Origin: DATFQE01 sp963733845
Lineage (GTDB): Bacteria > Actinomycetota > Thermoleophilia > Gaiellales > Gaiellaceae
NCBI GenBank assembly: GCA_963733845.1
Contig: CAVTEM010000004.1
Coordinates: 62,001-126,000 of the forward strand
Reading direction: 5' to 3'
Length of the DNA stretch: 64,000 nt
The notes under the pieces are model-generated. The model saw only the letters and a list, made by a program, of their open reading frames with translations, was not told the DNA's origin and made no database searches. The position numbers and the translations under genes are program-made. The number at the start of each line of letters is the position of its first letter. Positions within the stretch are counted from its first letter, which is position 1. Of this stretch, positions 1 to 8,774 are shown one piece after another.

Positions 1-515
1 TCCTGGCGCTCGCCCGCCACGAGGAGGAGGGCCTCCGCTGCGTCATCGCCCGACTCTTCAACACGGTCGGGCCGCGACAGAGCGGCGAGTACGGCAATGT
101 GATCCCCCGCTTCGTCAAGGCGGCGCTGGACGGCGCGCCGCTCGAGGTGCACGGGGACGGCACGCAGACTCGATGCTTCTGCCACGTCTCGGACACCGTG
201 CGCGCTCTGGCCGGCCTGATGGCCGAGCCGGCCGCGAACGGCGAGATCTTCAACGTCGGCTCGAAGGAGTCGGTCACGATCCGCGAGCTCGCGGAGCGGA
301 CGATCAAGGCGACGAACAGCTCCTCGGAGCTCGTCTTCGTCCCCTACCACGAGGTCTACGAGCACGGGATCGAGGAGATGTTCCAGCGCATGCCCGCGAT
401 CGACAAGATCGCGGCCGCGATCGACTGGCGTCCGTCGAGCTCGCTCGACCAGATCCTCGGCGAACTGATCGCGAGAGCGAGGACCGACGCGCCGGTGTCC
501 ACCACCAACGCGTGA
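1..515 (+). CDS. NAD-dependent nucleotide-sugar epimerase/dehydratase, C-terminal part
   Basis: This is the C-terminal part of an extended short-chain dehydrogenase acting on nucleotide sugars; its 5' end lies outside the window. The visible frame opens at base 3 and contains the family signature 'ARLFNTVGPRQSGEYGNVIP', followed by a typical substrate-binding half ('HGDGTQTRCFCHVSDTVRA', 'GEIFNVGSKESVTI'). These resemble UDP-glucuronate decarboxylases, UDP-glucose 4-epimerases and dTDP-glucose 4,6-dehydratases; the catalytic YxxxK and Rossmann motif are not visible, so the exact reaction cannot be assigned. Its stop overlaps the GTG start of the next glycosyltransferase (GTGA at 512-515), which suggests translational coupling and a role in precursor supply for the polysaccharide locus. 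Confidence 0.85.
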   Translation, partial: LALARHEEEGLRCVIARLFNTVGPRQSGEYGNVIPRFVKAALDGAPLEVHGDGTQTRCFCHVSDTVRALAGLMAEPAANGEIFNVGSKESVTIRELAERTIKATNSSSELVFVPYHEVYEHGIEEMFQRMPAIDKIAAAIDWRPSSSLDQILGELIARARTDAPVSTTNA

Positions 516-1408
516 GCTCCGCGCCGGGCGACGAGGCGCCGGCCCTCAGCGTCGTCCTGCCGTCCCGCAACGGCGCGGCCACGATCGCCGTGCAGCTGGA
601 GGCGCTCGCGTCCCAGTCGTGGGGTGGGCGCTGGGAGGTCGTGCTCGTGGACAACGGCTCGACGGACGAGACGGTGCAGATCGTCGAGAGCTTTCGAGAG
701 CGCGTTCCCTCGCTGCTGATCGTCGCGTCGGCCCAGCGTGGAATCGCTCGGGCGCTCAACGCCGGCGTCGAGGCCGCCCGCGGTCGCTCGATCGCTTTCG
801 TGAACGACGACGACGAAGTCGCCCCGGGCTGGCTCGAAGCGATCGCCACCGGGCTCGAGGAGTACGACGTCGTCGGCGGCCGGCTCGAGTACGACCGCCT
901 GAACGAGCCTTGGGTGATCGAGGTGCGAGAGCGGGCCCAGGAAGCCGGGCTGCTGGAGTGGGGCTTCCTCGACCATCTGCCGTTCGCCGCCGGCGCCGCC
1001 CTCGCCGTGCGACGCGAGGCGCACGAGTCGATCGGCGGCTTCGACGAGTCGATGGTCCCCGCCGGCGAGGACATGGACTACTGCTGGCGCCTGCAGCAGG
1101 CCGGTGCGAGGATCGGCTTCGTGCCCGAGGCGGTCACCCACTACCGCCTCCGCCGTTCCATGGGGGCGTTGTTCCGCCAGGGCCGGAACTACGGCGAGGC
1201 TCACGCGCTGGCGTACAAGAAGCACCGCGGCCTGGGCCTCGAGCAAGCGCCGCATCCCTGGCGCCGCGGCTTCAGGGCGTGGCTCGGGCTCGCGCGTCGG
1301 CTGCTGCTCGTCCGCAGCAAGGTCGACCGCGGGCGCCTCGTCTGGCACGCAGGCCTCCGGATCGGGATGGTGAAAGGAAGCATCAAGCACCGCGTCGTCT
1401 TCTTCTGA
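512..1408 (+). CDS. GT2 family glycosyltransferase
   Basis: A 298-residue GT-A fold glycosyltransferase predicted to add a sugar from a nucleotide donor to a lipid-linked acceptor at the inner face of the membrane. The N-terminus shows the GT2 start 'LSVVLPSRNGAATI', 'VVLVDNGSTDETV' and an acidic metal-binding cluster 'VNDDDEVAPGW' near residue 99, followed by 'GGFDES...AGEDMDYCWRL'. The GTG start at 512 overlaps the previous stop; longer upstream starts would run through the epimerase gene in another frame and are unlikely. The C-terminus (GSIKHRV) resembles that of the GT2 gene at 9879-10757, suggesting paralogues. Donor and acceptor are unknown. Confidence 0.88.
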   Translation: MSSAPGDEAPALSVVLPSRNGAATIAVQLEALASQSWGGRWEVVLVDNGSTDETVQIVESFRERVPSLLIVASAQRGIARALNAGVEAARGRSIAFVNDDDEVAPGWLEAIATGLEEYDVVGGRLEYDRLNEPWVIEVRERAQEAGLLEWGFLDHLPFAAGAALAVRREAHESIGGFDESMVPAGEDMDYCWRLQQAGARIGFVPEAVTHYRLRRSMGALFRQGRNYGEAHALAYKKHRGLGLEQAPHPWRRGFRAWLGLARRLLLVRSKVDRGRLVWHAGLRIGMVKGSIKHRVVFF

Positions 1409-1412
1409 GCGC

Positions 1413-2864
1413 GTGAGCGTCGACGACAGCTCACTCACCCTCCGCCTTGCGACGAACACGCTCGTCCAGGCGGTCGGAACCCTGCTGACCTCGCTGGTCG
1501 GCTTCTTCACGTTCGTCGCGATCACGCGCGGGCTGGGCCCCGAGGCCTTCGGCGACTTCACGGCCGCGACCGTGTTCCTGCTGATCCCGGTCGTCCTCGC
1601 CGACGTCGGGCTGTCGGCCGCACTCCTGCGGGAGATCTCCGCCGACCCCGCGCGGACCGAGCCGGCCATGCGGGCTGCACTTCCGCTGCGAGCGCTGATC
1701 GCCGTCGGCGCGATCGCCGTCGCGGTCGGCGTCGCACTCGTCGCGCCGTTCAACGCGCAGATGAAGGACGCCATCCTGATCGCGTCCTTCGGTGGGGTCC
1801 TGACGATCATGACGTTCGCCCTCCAGCCGGTCCTCCAGGCGGAGCTGAAGATGCACTGGGCGGTCGCGGCGAACCTCGTGGGCCGCCTGGTCACGCTCGG
1901 CCTGACGCTGGCGGCGCTCGCCGCCGGGCTCGGCTTCAAGAGCGTCGTCACCGCCCAGGTGATCGGCCTGGCCGTGACCTTCCTCCTCCACCTGGTCGCC
2001 GTGGCTGCGATCGTGCCGCTCTGGCCGGTCCTCAACACCCGTTACTGGGGGCGGCTGGTCGGCGGGTCGATGGCGCTCGGGCTTGCAATCGCGCTCTCGC
2101 AGATCTTCTTCCGCGTCGACACCGTCATCCTCGCCCTGATCAGGCCCGCCCAGGAGGTCGGCTACTACGGAGCGGCCTATAGGTTCGTCGAGCTGGTCGT
2201 GCTGATCCCGGCGGCGGCGGCCGCCTCCGTCTTTCCGCCGCTCATGCGCTTCATCGCCGGTGACGACCCACGCTCGTACGGGCTCGTCCAGAAGGCGTTC
2301 GACGTGCTGCTCGCGGCGTCGGTGCCGCTGACGATCGTGATGCTCGCCTATCCAGAGGAATTGATCACGCTGGCGGCCGGCCCCGAGTTTCGCGCCGGCG
2401 CCGACGCGCTCCGGCTGCTGGCCCCCTATGCGCTCTTCGCGTTCGCCAACGGTCTCCTGTGGCGGGTGCTGATGGCGACGCAGCGCGACCGCCTGCTCCT
2501 GGGCACCGCGATCTTCGTCCTCGTCGCGAACATCGCGCTGAACCTGATCTTCGTGCCGGTCTACGGCTTCGAGGCGGCTGCTGCGATCGCCGTTCTCTCG
2601 GAGGCGGCGGTCGCGGTGCCGATCGTGGTCGCCCTGCGCCGGCAGGGGCGGCTGCCGCACCTCGGCTACGCGCCCGCCATCCTCGTGGCGACCGCGGCTA
2701 TGACCGCTCTGGTCGTCCTCCTGCGCGACCACGCCGTGGCCGGCACCGTGCTCGGGGGCGCTGCCTACGCCGTCGCCCTGCTCGTGCTGCCCGGGACGAC
2801 GCGCGACGTCGTCAGGCGCGATCTGCTGCCGGCGACGCGGCGGGCCGTGCTACGCCGCGGGTAG
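1413..2864 (+). CDS. polysaccharide flippase, Wzx-like (MOP superfamily)
   Basis: A 483-residue integral membrane protein predicted to flip undecaprenyl-linked repeat units across the cytoplasmic membrane. It has about 12-14 hydrophobic segments, the N-terminal 'NTLVQAVGTLLTSLVGFFTFVAITRGLGPEAFGDF' region typical of oligosaccharide flippases (here shortened in my quoting to the motif LGPEAFGDF), and a mid-protein 'FRVDTVILALIRPAQEVGYYGAAYR' type helix pair (key residues: R-x-D-x-x-I and GYYGAA). It starts at GTG 1413, four bases after the preceding stop. Position between a glycosyltransferase and the chain-length regulator fits a Wzx/Wzy pathway. Substrate specificity cannot be read from sequence. 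Confidence 0.9.
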   Translation: MSVDDSSLTLRLATNTLVQAVGTLLTSLVGFFTFVAITRGLGPEAFGDFTAATVFLLIPVVLADVGLSAALLREISADPARTEPAMRAALPLRALIAVGAIAVAVGVALVAPFNAQMKDAILIASFGGVLTIMTFALQPVLQAELKMHWAVAANLVGRLVTLGLTLAALAAGLGFKSVVTAQVIGLAVTFLLHLVAVAAIVPLWPVLNTRYWGRLVGGSMALGLAIALSQIFFRVDTVILALIRPAQEVGYYGAAYRFVELVVLIPAAAAASVFPPLMRFIAGDDPRSYGLVQKAFDVLLAASVPLTIVMLAYPEELITLAAGPEFRAGADALRLLAPYALFAFANGLLWRVLMATQRDRLLLGTAIFVLVANIALNLIFVPVYGFEAAAAIAVLSEAAVAVPIVVALRRQGRLPHLGYAPAILVATAAMTALVVLLRDHAVAGTVLGGAAYAVALLVLPGTTRDVVRRDLLPATRRAVLRRG

Positions 2865-2989
2865 AGACCCGTCGCATCGGAGGTGGCCCAGGTGGATCGC
2901 CCCTCGTTCGAGGGAGTGCGGACTATCACCGGCCGCGGGGAACGCTAACGTGTGGTGCGAAGCTTGATGGATCCGAAAAGGCCCAGGCG
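2865..2989 (+). other. short intergenic gap before the chain-length/kinase gene
   Basis: This 125-base gap is one of the few in the locus and may hold a promoter for the downstream genes. A GGAAC box lies near 2939, upstream of the ATG at 2990, which would fit an ECF-type -35 element, but no convincing -10 is present. I assign no function beyond a possible internal promoter. Confidence 0.25.
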
Positions 2990-4492
2990 ATGAGGCCGAG
3001 CGCTGCTGAAGCTCTCAGGGCGGCGATTCGCAGGTCGCTCCCGATCGTCGCCGTGCTGGTCGTTCTCGGCGTTGTCACCGTGAACGCCTTCAAGCAGATC
3101 CAGGGCCCGCGCTACTCGGCGACGGCACGCGTCTACCACAGCACGACCGACCTCTCGACGGTCGTGACGCAGATCGACCCCGGCTTCGTCGACCCGGAGC
3201 GCGTCATGGAAACGGCCCTCAGCCTCGCCGCCTCGCCCGAGCCGTACGAGCGGGCCGCGAGGAGCGTCGGCGGGACCGGCAGCGAGCTACGCGATGAGAC
3301 GGCCGTCGACGGCACCAACCAGGTCGACATTCTCGCGTTCACGACGACCGCCGACGATCCCGATCGCGCCAAGCGGGTCGTGAACGCGGTCGCGAACGCC
3401 TACGTCGGCTGGCGTGCGGACATCCAGAGCCAGGCCATCACCCGGGCGATCAATCAACTCCGCAACCAGACCGGGACCACCGCCGCGAGTCGCGCCCAGC
3501 TCAGGGACGAGCTCGACCAGCTGAACGTGATGCGTACGCTGGCGTCCGGAGGCGCGACGGTGATCGAGCGCGCCAAGGACGCTCCCAAGATCAGCCCGGC
3601 GCCGGTCCGCGACACCCTGCTCGGCGCCTCGCTCGGGTTCGTGATCGGCTTGCTGCTCTCGGGTGCACGAGAGGCGTTCAACACGCGCGTGCGCTCGGAA
3701 TCGGACGTCGAAGAGGCGCTGGCAAAGCCGGTGCTCGCGACGATCCAAACCCTGCCGAGGCGGGCGGGGATCGTCGTGGTCGGCAGGCACGAATCGCGCT
3801 GGGGCGACACGTACGCGCTCCTCGCCGCGAACCTGATGCAGATCAGATCCGGCAAGACGGGGCCGACCGTGCTCGCGGTCACGAGCTCGATCGCCGGCGA
3901 AGGCAAGACCACGACTGCCTCGAACCTCGCCGTCGCGATGGCCATGCGCGGCCAGCGGGTGGTCCTGGCCGAGTTCGACCTGCGCAAGCCGGCCGTCGGC
4001 CGCATGTTCCGGATCCCGCTCGACTCGCCCGGGGTCATCCAGCTCGTCGACGGCAACGCGACCCTCGAGTCGGCGCTCTGGCAGATCGAGCTGAACGGCG
4101 CAGGCCCCTCAGGCGTGGTCGCGGTCCCGCCCGGGCTGGGGAACGGCGATCGTCCGGACGGGAGCGAGGGATCGCTGCGCGTCGTCGCCGCCGGCGGGCA
4201 GGAGCGCGGCGCACGGGTCGCGCGTTCGGCGCAGATACCGCAGTTGCTCGCGAAGCTGGGCGAGGGCGCAGACGTCGTCGTGCTCGACACGCCGCCGGCG
4301 CTCGCGACCGTGGAGATGGCGGAGCTCTCGGCGAACGTCGACGGGGTGCTGGTCGTGGTCCGCCACGGGCGCGTGACCCGGCGCAGCCTCGTGTCCCTCA
4401 ACCGGCAGGCCGAAGGCTGGCGTGCCGACATCATCGGCGCGGTGCTGACGGACTCGCCCTCGGAAGAGGACGAGTACTACTACAAGAACTGA
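2990..4492 (+). CDS. Wzz-domain/BY-kinase fusion: polysaccharide co-polymerase and tyrosine autokinase
   Basis: A 500-residue fusion of an N-terminal Wzz chain-length determinant domain and a C-terminal bacterial tyrosine kinase (CpsD/CapB/YwqD type). TM1 is at about residues 18-38 ('LPIVAVLVVLGVVTVNAF') and TM2 near 205-222. The ATPase core shows a Walker A 'SSIAGEGKTTTASNLA' near residue 300, Walker A' 'VVLAEFDLRKPAVG', and Walker B 'ADVVVLDTPPAL'. The C-terminus ends in 'DEYYYKN', a tyrosine cluster expected to be trans-autophosphorylated. In this family, cycles of phosphorylation control polymer length and export. The ATG at 2990 is preferred over far-upstream starts that overlap the flippase. 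The matching phosphatase is two genes downstream. Confidence 0.92.
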   Translation: MRPSAAEALRAAIRRSLPIVAVLVVLGVVTVNAFKQIQGPRYSATARVYHSTTDLSTVVTQIDPGFVDPERVMETALSLAASPEPYERAARSVGGTGSELRDETAVDGTNQVDILAFTTTADDPDRAKRVVNAVANAYVGWRADIQSQAITRAINQLRNQTGTTAASRAQLRDELDQLNVMRTLASGGATVIERAKDAPKISPAPVRDTLLGASLGFVIGLLLSGAREAFNTRVRSESDVEEALAKPVLATIQTLPRRAGIVVVGRHESRWGDTYALLAANLMQIRSGKTGPTVLAVTSSIAGEGKTTTASNLAVAMAMRGQRVVLAEFDLRKPAVGRMFRIPLDSPGVIQLVDGNATLESALWQIELNGAGPSGVVAVPPGLGNGDRPDGSEGSLRVVAAGGQERGARVARSAQIPQLLAKLGEGADVVVLDTPPALATVEMAELSANVDGVLVVVRHGRVTRRSLVSLNRQAEGWRADIIGAVLTDSPSEEDEYYYKN

Positions 4493-4500
4493 GCCCCGGC

Positions 4501-5928
4501 GTGCGCCCCGCGTGGCTGAACCTTCACCGGGCCGACCTTCCGCTCCTCGCGACAGGCGCCCTCCTGACCGTCCTCGCGTCGATCGCCGCGACGAGCATCG
4601 GCGGAACCTTCAGCCTCGGCCTCCTGCTCGGCGTCACGCTGTTCTTCTTCGCCGTGGCCGGCTTCATCGCGTTTCCGCACATCTCGGTCGCGGCGATGAT
4701 CCCGATCTTCGCGCTGATACCCGCGATCAAGGTGCTCGCGGTGCCGTGGATCGGGCCGCTGAAGGACGGGCTGACCCTGGCGGCGATCACCGCGGCCGCC
4801 GTGCTGGTCGTCCAGCGGGCCGGCGAAGGCCACCGGCAGCGAGGTGACTTCTGGGTCGCGGCGATCGTCGTCTTCGTGATCGGCCTCTACTTCGTCAACC
4901 TGGGCGGCGGGATGCAGCGAGACGTCGCCTGGGCGCAGGGCATTCGGCTGATCTCGGAGCCGCTGCTCCTGCTCGTCGTCGGCTTCGTGCTTCCCCAGCC
5001 GCGCCGTGTGCTTCGGTGGTCGGTCGTGTCGCTCGTCGCAACGGGGGTCTTCGTCGCCCTCGTCGGGATCGCCCAGCAGGCGGTCGGCGAGGAGCGCCTG
5101 ATCGAGCTCGGGTACTCGTACACGATCCAGGTACGGTCGATCGGCGACCGCCTGCGCAGCTTCGGCACGATGGACGAGTCGTTCGCGTACGCCGCGTTCC
5201 TGCTCCTGGTGATCGTCGCGCTGCTGTTCGTGATGCGCCGGACCGTCCCGGTGGCGATCGCCGGCTGCGTGATCGCGCTCGGCATCCTCTTCTCGTACGT
5301 CCGGACGGCGCTCGTCATCGCGATCGCGCTGATCGGACTGTGGCTGTGGCGCAGGCAGCGTCCCGCGATCGCCGCCTTCCTGCTGAGCGTCTCGGTGGTG
5401 GCGGCAGCCGCGATCCTCATCTGGTCGTCAGGCGGCACGGAGACCAGGACGGTACGGGCCGGCCCGTCGCTCTTCCTCACGATCAACGGCCGGACGGAAG
5501 GATGGAAGGTCGTGCTCGACCACCCCCGCACCTGGGCGGTCGGCAAGGGCGTGGGCCAGGTCGGAGTGGCGGCCGAGCGCGCGACGTACAGCGTCAGCCG
5601 GCGGGAGCGCGACCAGAGTGACGTCTCCGCCGTCGACTCCGGCTACTTCGCACTGATCGCCGACGTGGGGTTCATCGGGCTCGTGGCGTTCCTCGCGCTC
5701 GCCGGGCGCCTGTTCTGGCTCGCGAAGCACGCGATCGACCGCGGCGTCGCCGAGGGGTGGCTGGCCGTCGGGTTCCTGGTCGTGATCCTTCTCGACGCGG
5801 TCACACGCGACTCGTTCACCGGCTTCCCGACCGCGTTCCTGGGCATGTTGCTGATCGGCATCACGCTCGCCGCAGCCCGCGAGATCGAAGAGGCGGCTGA
5901 GCAACCGGCGTCGCCTGCACGCGCGTGA
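4501..5928 (+). CDS. O-antigen polymerase/ligase family protein (Wzy/WaaL-like)
   Basis: A 475-residue polytopic membrane protein with about 11-12 predicted helices, starting at GTG 4501. Between the helices near residues 310-390 lies a long hydrophilic loop with 'VLDHPRTWAVGKGVGQVG' and 'DSGYFALIADVGFIGLVAF', the pattern of the Wzy_C domain (HP-x-G-x-G, then a D/Y pair before the next helices). Family members polymerise lipid-linked repeat units or transfer the finished glycan to an acceptor at the outer face of the membrane. Polymerase is the likelier role because the Wzz-type partner is immediately upstream, but a ligase role is possible. Confidence 0.87.
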   Translation: MRPAWLNLHRADLPLLATGALLTVLASIAATSIGGTFSLGLLLGVTLFFFAVAGFIAFPHISVAAMIPIFALIPAIKVLAVPWIGPLKDGLTLAAITAAAVLVVQRAGEGHRQRGDFWVAAIVVFVIGLYFVNLGGGMQRDVAWAQGIRLISEPLLLLVVGFVLPQPRRVLRWSVVSLVATGVFVALVGIAQQAVGEERLIELGYSYTIQVRSIGDRLRSFGTMDESFAYAAFLLLVIVALLFVMRRTVPVAIAGCVIALGILFSYVRTALVIAIALIGLWLWRRQRPAIAAFLLSVSVVAAAAILIWSSGGTETRTVRAGPSLFLTINGRTEGWKVVLDHPRTWAVGKGVGQVGVAAERATYSVSRRERDQSDVSAVDSGYFALIADVGFIGLVAFLALAGRLFWLAKHAIDRGVAEGWLAVGFLVVILLDAVTRDSFTGFPTAFLGMLLIGITLAAAREIEEAAEQPASPARA

Positions 5929-6653
5929 TCGACACCCACTGCCACCTTCTGCCCGCCCTCGACGACGGGCCTCCAAGCGAAGCCGACGCGCTACGCCTCG
6001 CCCAAGAGCTGAGGGCCCAAGGCGTCACGCGTGTCCTCTGCACGCCGCATTTTTCGAACCTCTTCCCGACACAGCACGCGCTCGCCCGGGAGCGCCTGCG
6101 CGTGATGAAGGAGGCGCTGCGCTCTGCCGGCCTCCAGCTCGAGCTCTCGCTCGCCGCCGAGATCGGGCCCGGGTACGCCGTCGCGGCGCCGCTCGAGGAG
6201 TTGCTCGACCGCACGATCGACCAACGTTTCGCTCTCGTCGAGGTGCTCCCCGACACGTCTCCTTCAGCGCTGGTCGCGATCCGCGATCGTCTCGCCGAGG
6301 CCGGAGTTCAGCTCGTGCTCGGCCATCCCGAGCGCTGCCGGGCCGTCCAGCGCCGGCTCGGAGTGCTCGACCCGCTGCGCGCCGACGGCGTCCTGCTCCA
6401 AGTGGTGGCTCCGAGCCTCATCGGCCGCTGGGGCAGGGAGACGGAAGTTGCCGCCTGGCATCTCGTGGACACCGGCCGCGCCGATCTGCTGGCCAGCGAC
6501 GCCCACAGCATGCGCCGACGTCGACCGCATCTGCGGGAGGCCTGCGAGCTGGTCGCTGCACGCCTGGGCGACGGGGTCGTGACCGAGCTCACGGAGCACC
6601 GGCCGCGGCTGCTGCTCGATGCAACGGACGCTGAGGCGGCGAACCCATACTGA
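5925..6653 (+). CDS. PHP-domain tyrosine-protein phosphatase, CpsB/YwqE type
   Basis: A 242-residue metal-dependent phosphatase of the PHP superfamily. The N-terminal 'MIDTHCHLLPALDDGP' carries the HxH and D metal ligands, 'CTPHFSN' another His, 'LVLGHPERC' the central HPER motif and 'LLASDAHS' the C-terminal DxH. In Gram-positive capsule systems these enzymes dephosphorylate the BY-kinase tyrosine cluster, and here the kinase ends in YYY two genes upstream. The GTG start overlaps the polymerase stop (GTGA at 5925-5928), indicating translational coupling. Length and all metal motifs match the family. Confidence 0.92.
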   Translation: MIDTHCHLLPALDDGPPSEADALRLAQELRAQGVTRVLCTPHFSNLFPTQHALARERLRVMKEALRSAGLQLELSLAAEIGPGYAVAAPLEELLDRTIDQRFALVEVLPDTSPSALVAIRDRLAEAGVQLVLGHPERCRAVQRRLGVLDPLRADGVLLQVVAPSLIGRWGRETEVAAWHLVDTGRADLLASDAHSMRRRRPHLREACELVAARLGDGVVTELTEHRPRLLLDATDAEAANPY

Positions 6654-6657
6654 GGCG

Positions 6658-7584
6658 ATGACGGGCTTCGAGTCGCTCACGGTCGTGATCCCGAACTGGG
6701 AGACGCCCGACTACACGGTCCGAAGCGCGCGGGCCGTGATCGCCGACGGCGTCCCGGCCGACCGGCTCGTGATCGTCGACAACGGCTCCCGGGACGAGAG
6801 CGCAGAGCGCTTCAGCCGCGAGCTCGCGGAGTGCCGGCTGGTGACCCTGAGCGAGAACATCGGCTACGCGCGGGCGGCGAATGCCGGCGCCGCCGCCCTC
6901 GAGGGTGAGGCGTATCTGATCGTCAACAACGACGCCTTCGTCGAACGGGTGGGAACGATCGGCCGAATGCTGGAGGTGCTCGCGCGCGACCGGACCGGGA
7001 TCGTGGTGCCGCGCCTCCTCAACCCAGACGGATCGCTTCAGCCCACGGCCAGGCCCTTCGACACGCCCGCGGTCGCGCTCGTGCGTGCTTCCGGGCTCAG
7101 CCGCCTGATTCCCAACCGCTGGCAGCCTCGGTGGAGCACGCACTGGGACCACGCGCGGTCGCAGGCGATTTGCGCCGCGGACGGCGCCGTCATGCTCGTG
7201 CGCGGCGATGCCTGGAACGAGCTCGGCGGCTTCAGCCCCACGAGCTACATGTACGCCGAGGACACGGACATCTGCTGGCGGGCGGTGAACGGCGGCTGGA
7301 CGGTGTGGTTAGAGACGGAAGCCGAGTTCGTGCACCTCGGCAACGCGACGGCCAGCCGGCGCTGGTCGAACCCCGAACGTGCCGAGCGCTGGAGCCGCTC
7401 GGAGGCTCACCTCGTTCGTGAGCGGCTGTCCGGCCCGTCCGCGGTGGCCTCGATCCTGATCACGGCGTCCGGGCTCGCGATCCGCGCCGTCCTGTTCCGT
7501 CTCGCGGGCCGGCGCGAGCGGTCCGCAAACCACCGCGCGCAGCTGCGCGGCTACTTGTCGGCGCTCGGCCGAGCCTCGCACTGA
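6658..7584 (+). CDS. GT2 family glycosyltransferase (rhamnosyltransferase-like)
   Basis: A 308-residue GT2 enzyme with 'LTVVIPNWETPDYT', 'LVIVDNGSRDESAE', 'IGYARAANAGA' and the acidic motif 'YLIVNNDAFVE', plus 'GAVMLVRGDAW', 'FSPTSYMYAEDTDICWR' further on. The 'NIGYARAANAG' plus 'EDTDICWR' pattern is common in rhamnosyl- and other deoxysugar transferases of the WbbL type. ATG 6658 lies four bases after the phosphatase stop and gives a start directly before the first beta strand; the longer frame from 6619 overlaps the phosphatase. It probably adds one residue of the repeat unit; the specific sugar is unknown. Confidence 0.88.
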   Translation: MTGFESLTVVIPNWETPDYTVRSARAVIADGVPADRLVIVDNGSRDESAERFSRELAECRLVTLSENIGYARAANAGAAALEGEAYLIVNNDAFVERVGTIGRMLEVLARDRTGIVVPRLLNPDGSLQPTARPFDTPAVALVRASGLSRLIPNRWQPRWSTHWDHARSQAICAADGAVMLVRGDAWNELGGFSPTSYMYAEDTDICWRAVNGGWTVWLETEAEFVHLGNATASRRWSNPERAERWSRSEAHLVRERLSGPSAVASILITASGLAIRAVLFRLAGRRERSANHRAQLRGYLSALGRASH

Positions 7585-7586
7585 GC

Positions 7587-8774
7587 ATGGCCGCCGACAC
7601 CAGGCTCGGAGAGCTCGTCTTCGCGCACGACTATGCGTTCCTCCGTGACCGCGACGGAGCCGTCTACTCCGACCGCGGCGACTGGACCTGGCATCGGTAT
7701 CTCGAGTTCGCCGACCGCGTCACGGTGGTCTCGCGGGCGCGAGAGCTGACGGCCGACGCGCCGAGGGAGGCCCTGACGCTCGTGAGCCAGCCGAACGTCA
7801 GCTACCACTCCGTCCCGTCCCTCAGCGGCCCGCTCGCGCGCTACACCAACCGGCGTGAGGCCACGCTTCGGATGACGTCCGCCCTGGACGCGTCCGACGC
7901 GCTGATCGCGCGCCTGCCGAGCGAGATCGGCTCGCTCGCGATCCGCGTGGCCGAGCGGATGGGCAAGCCGTGGGCCGCCGAGGTGGTCACGTGCACTTGG
8001 GACGCGCTCTGGAACTACGGGACTTGGCAGGGAAAGGCGTATGCGCCGATCTCCTGGTGGAGCACCCGCCGACTCGTCCGCCGGGCCGACTTCGCGATGT
8101 ACGAGACGCAGGCGTTCCTCCAGGGCCGGTACCCCGCGCGCGGCGCGATGGTCGGCTGTCCGATCGTCGAGCTTCCAGAGGTCGACCCTTCGGTGCTCGA
8201 GCGGCGGCTGGCGGCGATCGCCGCGTCGACGCCGCCGCTGCGCATCGGGCTGATCGGCGCGCTGTCCGTCGGCTTCAAGGGAATCGACACGGCGATCGAG
8301 GCGCTCCGGCGAGAACGCCGTCGGCTCCCCGAGTTCGAGCTGCGAATCCTCGGGGCGGGCGATCCGAGCCGGTGGCGGAAGCTCGCTGAGGACGCCGGTC
8401 TTGGCGAGCGCGTGCACTTCGACGGCGTCCTCCCGGCCGGCGAAGCGGTGAATGCTTGGCTCGACGCGGTCGACCTCTACATCCAGCCGAGCTTCCAGGA
8501 AGGGTTGCCCCGCGGCACGCTCGAGGCCATGAGCCGCGGCTGCCCCGCCGTGACCTCGACCGCAGGCGGACTGCCGGAGCTGCTCGAACCGACCGAGCTG
8601 CACCCACCCGGAGACGCGGAGCGCCTCGGCCGGCTGATCGTCGGTGCAGCCGCCGACCGGGAGTGGCAGATGCAGCAGGCTCGCCGGAACTTCGAGGTCG
8701 CCCGGCGGTACAGCAAGCCGGAGCTCGATCGCAAGCGCACCGCCTTCTGGCGCGAGTTCGCGCGAACCGTATGA
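7587..8774 (+). CDS. GT4 family glycosyltransferase
   Basis: A 395-residue GT-B fold glycosyltransferase. The C-terminal domain shows 'LRIGLIGALSVGFKGIDTAIEAL', the donor-side 'VHFDGVLPAGEAVNAWLDAVDLYIQPS' and the retaining GT4 signature 'FQEGLPRGTLEAMSRGCP' (E-x7-E). The start at ATG 7587 follows the previous stop by two bases and the ATGA overlap at 8771-8774 couples it to the next GT4. The N-terminal domain is divergent, as usual for acceptor binding. Predicted role: addition of a sugar to the lipid-linked repeat unit in the cytoplasm. Confidence 0.88.
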   Translation: MAADTRLGELVFAHDYAFLRDRDGAVYSDRGDWTWHRYLEFADRVTVVSRARELTADAPREALTLVSQPNVSYHSVPSLSGPLARYTNRREATLRMTSALDASDALIARLPSEIGSLAIRVAERMGKPWAAEVVTCTWDALWNYGTWQGKAYAPISWWSTRRLVRRADFAMYETQAFLQGRYPARGAMVGCPIVELPEVDPSVLERRLAAIAASTPPLRIGLIGALSVGFKGIDTAIEALRRERRRLPEFELRILGAGDPSRWRKLAEDAGLGERVHFDGVLPAGEAVNAWLDAVDLYIQPSFQEGLPRGTLEAMSRGCPAVTSTAGGLPELLEPTELHPPGDAERLGRLIVGAAADREWQMQQARRNFEVARRYSKPELDRKRTAFWREFARTV

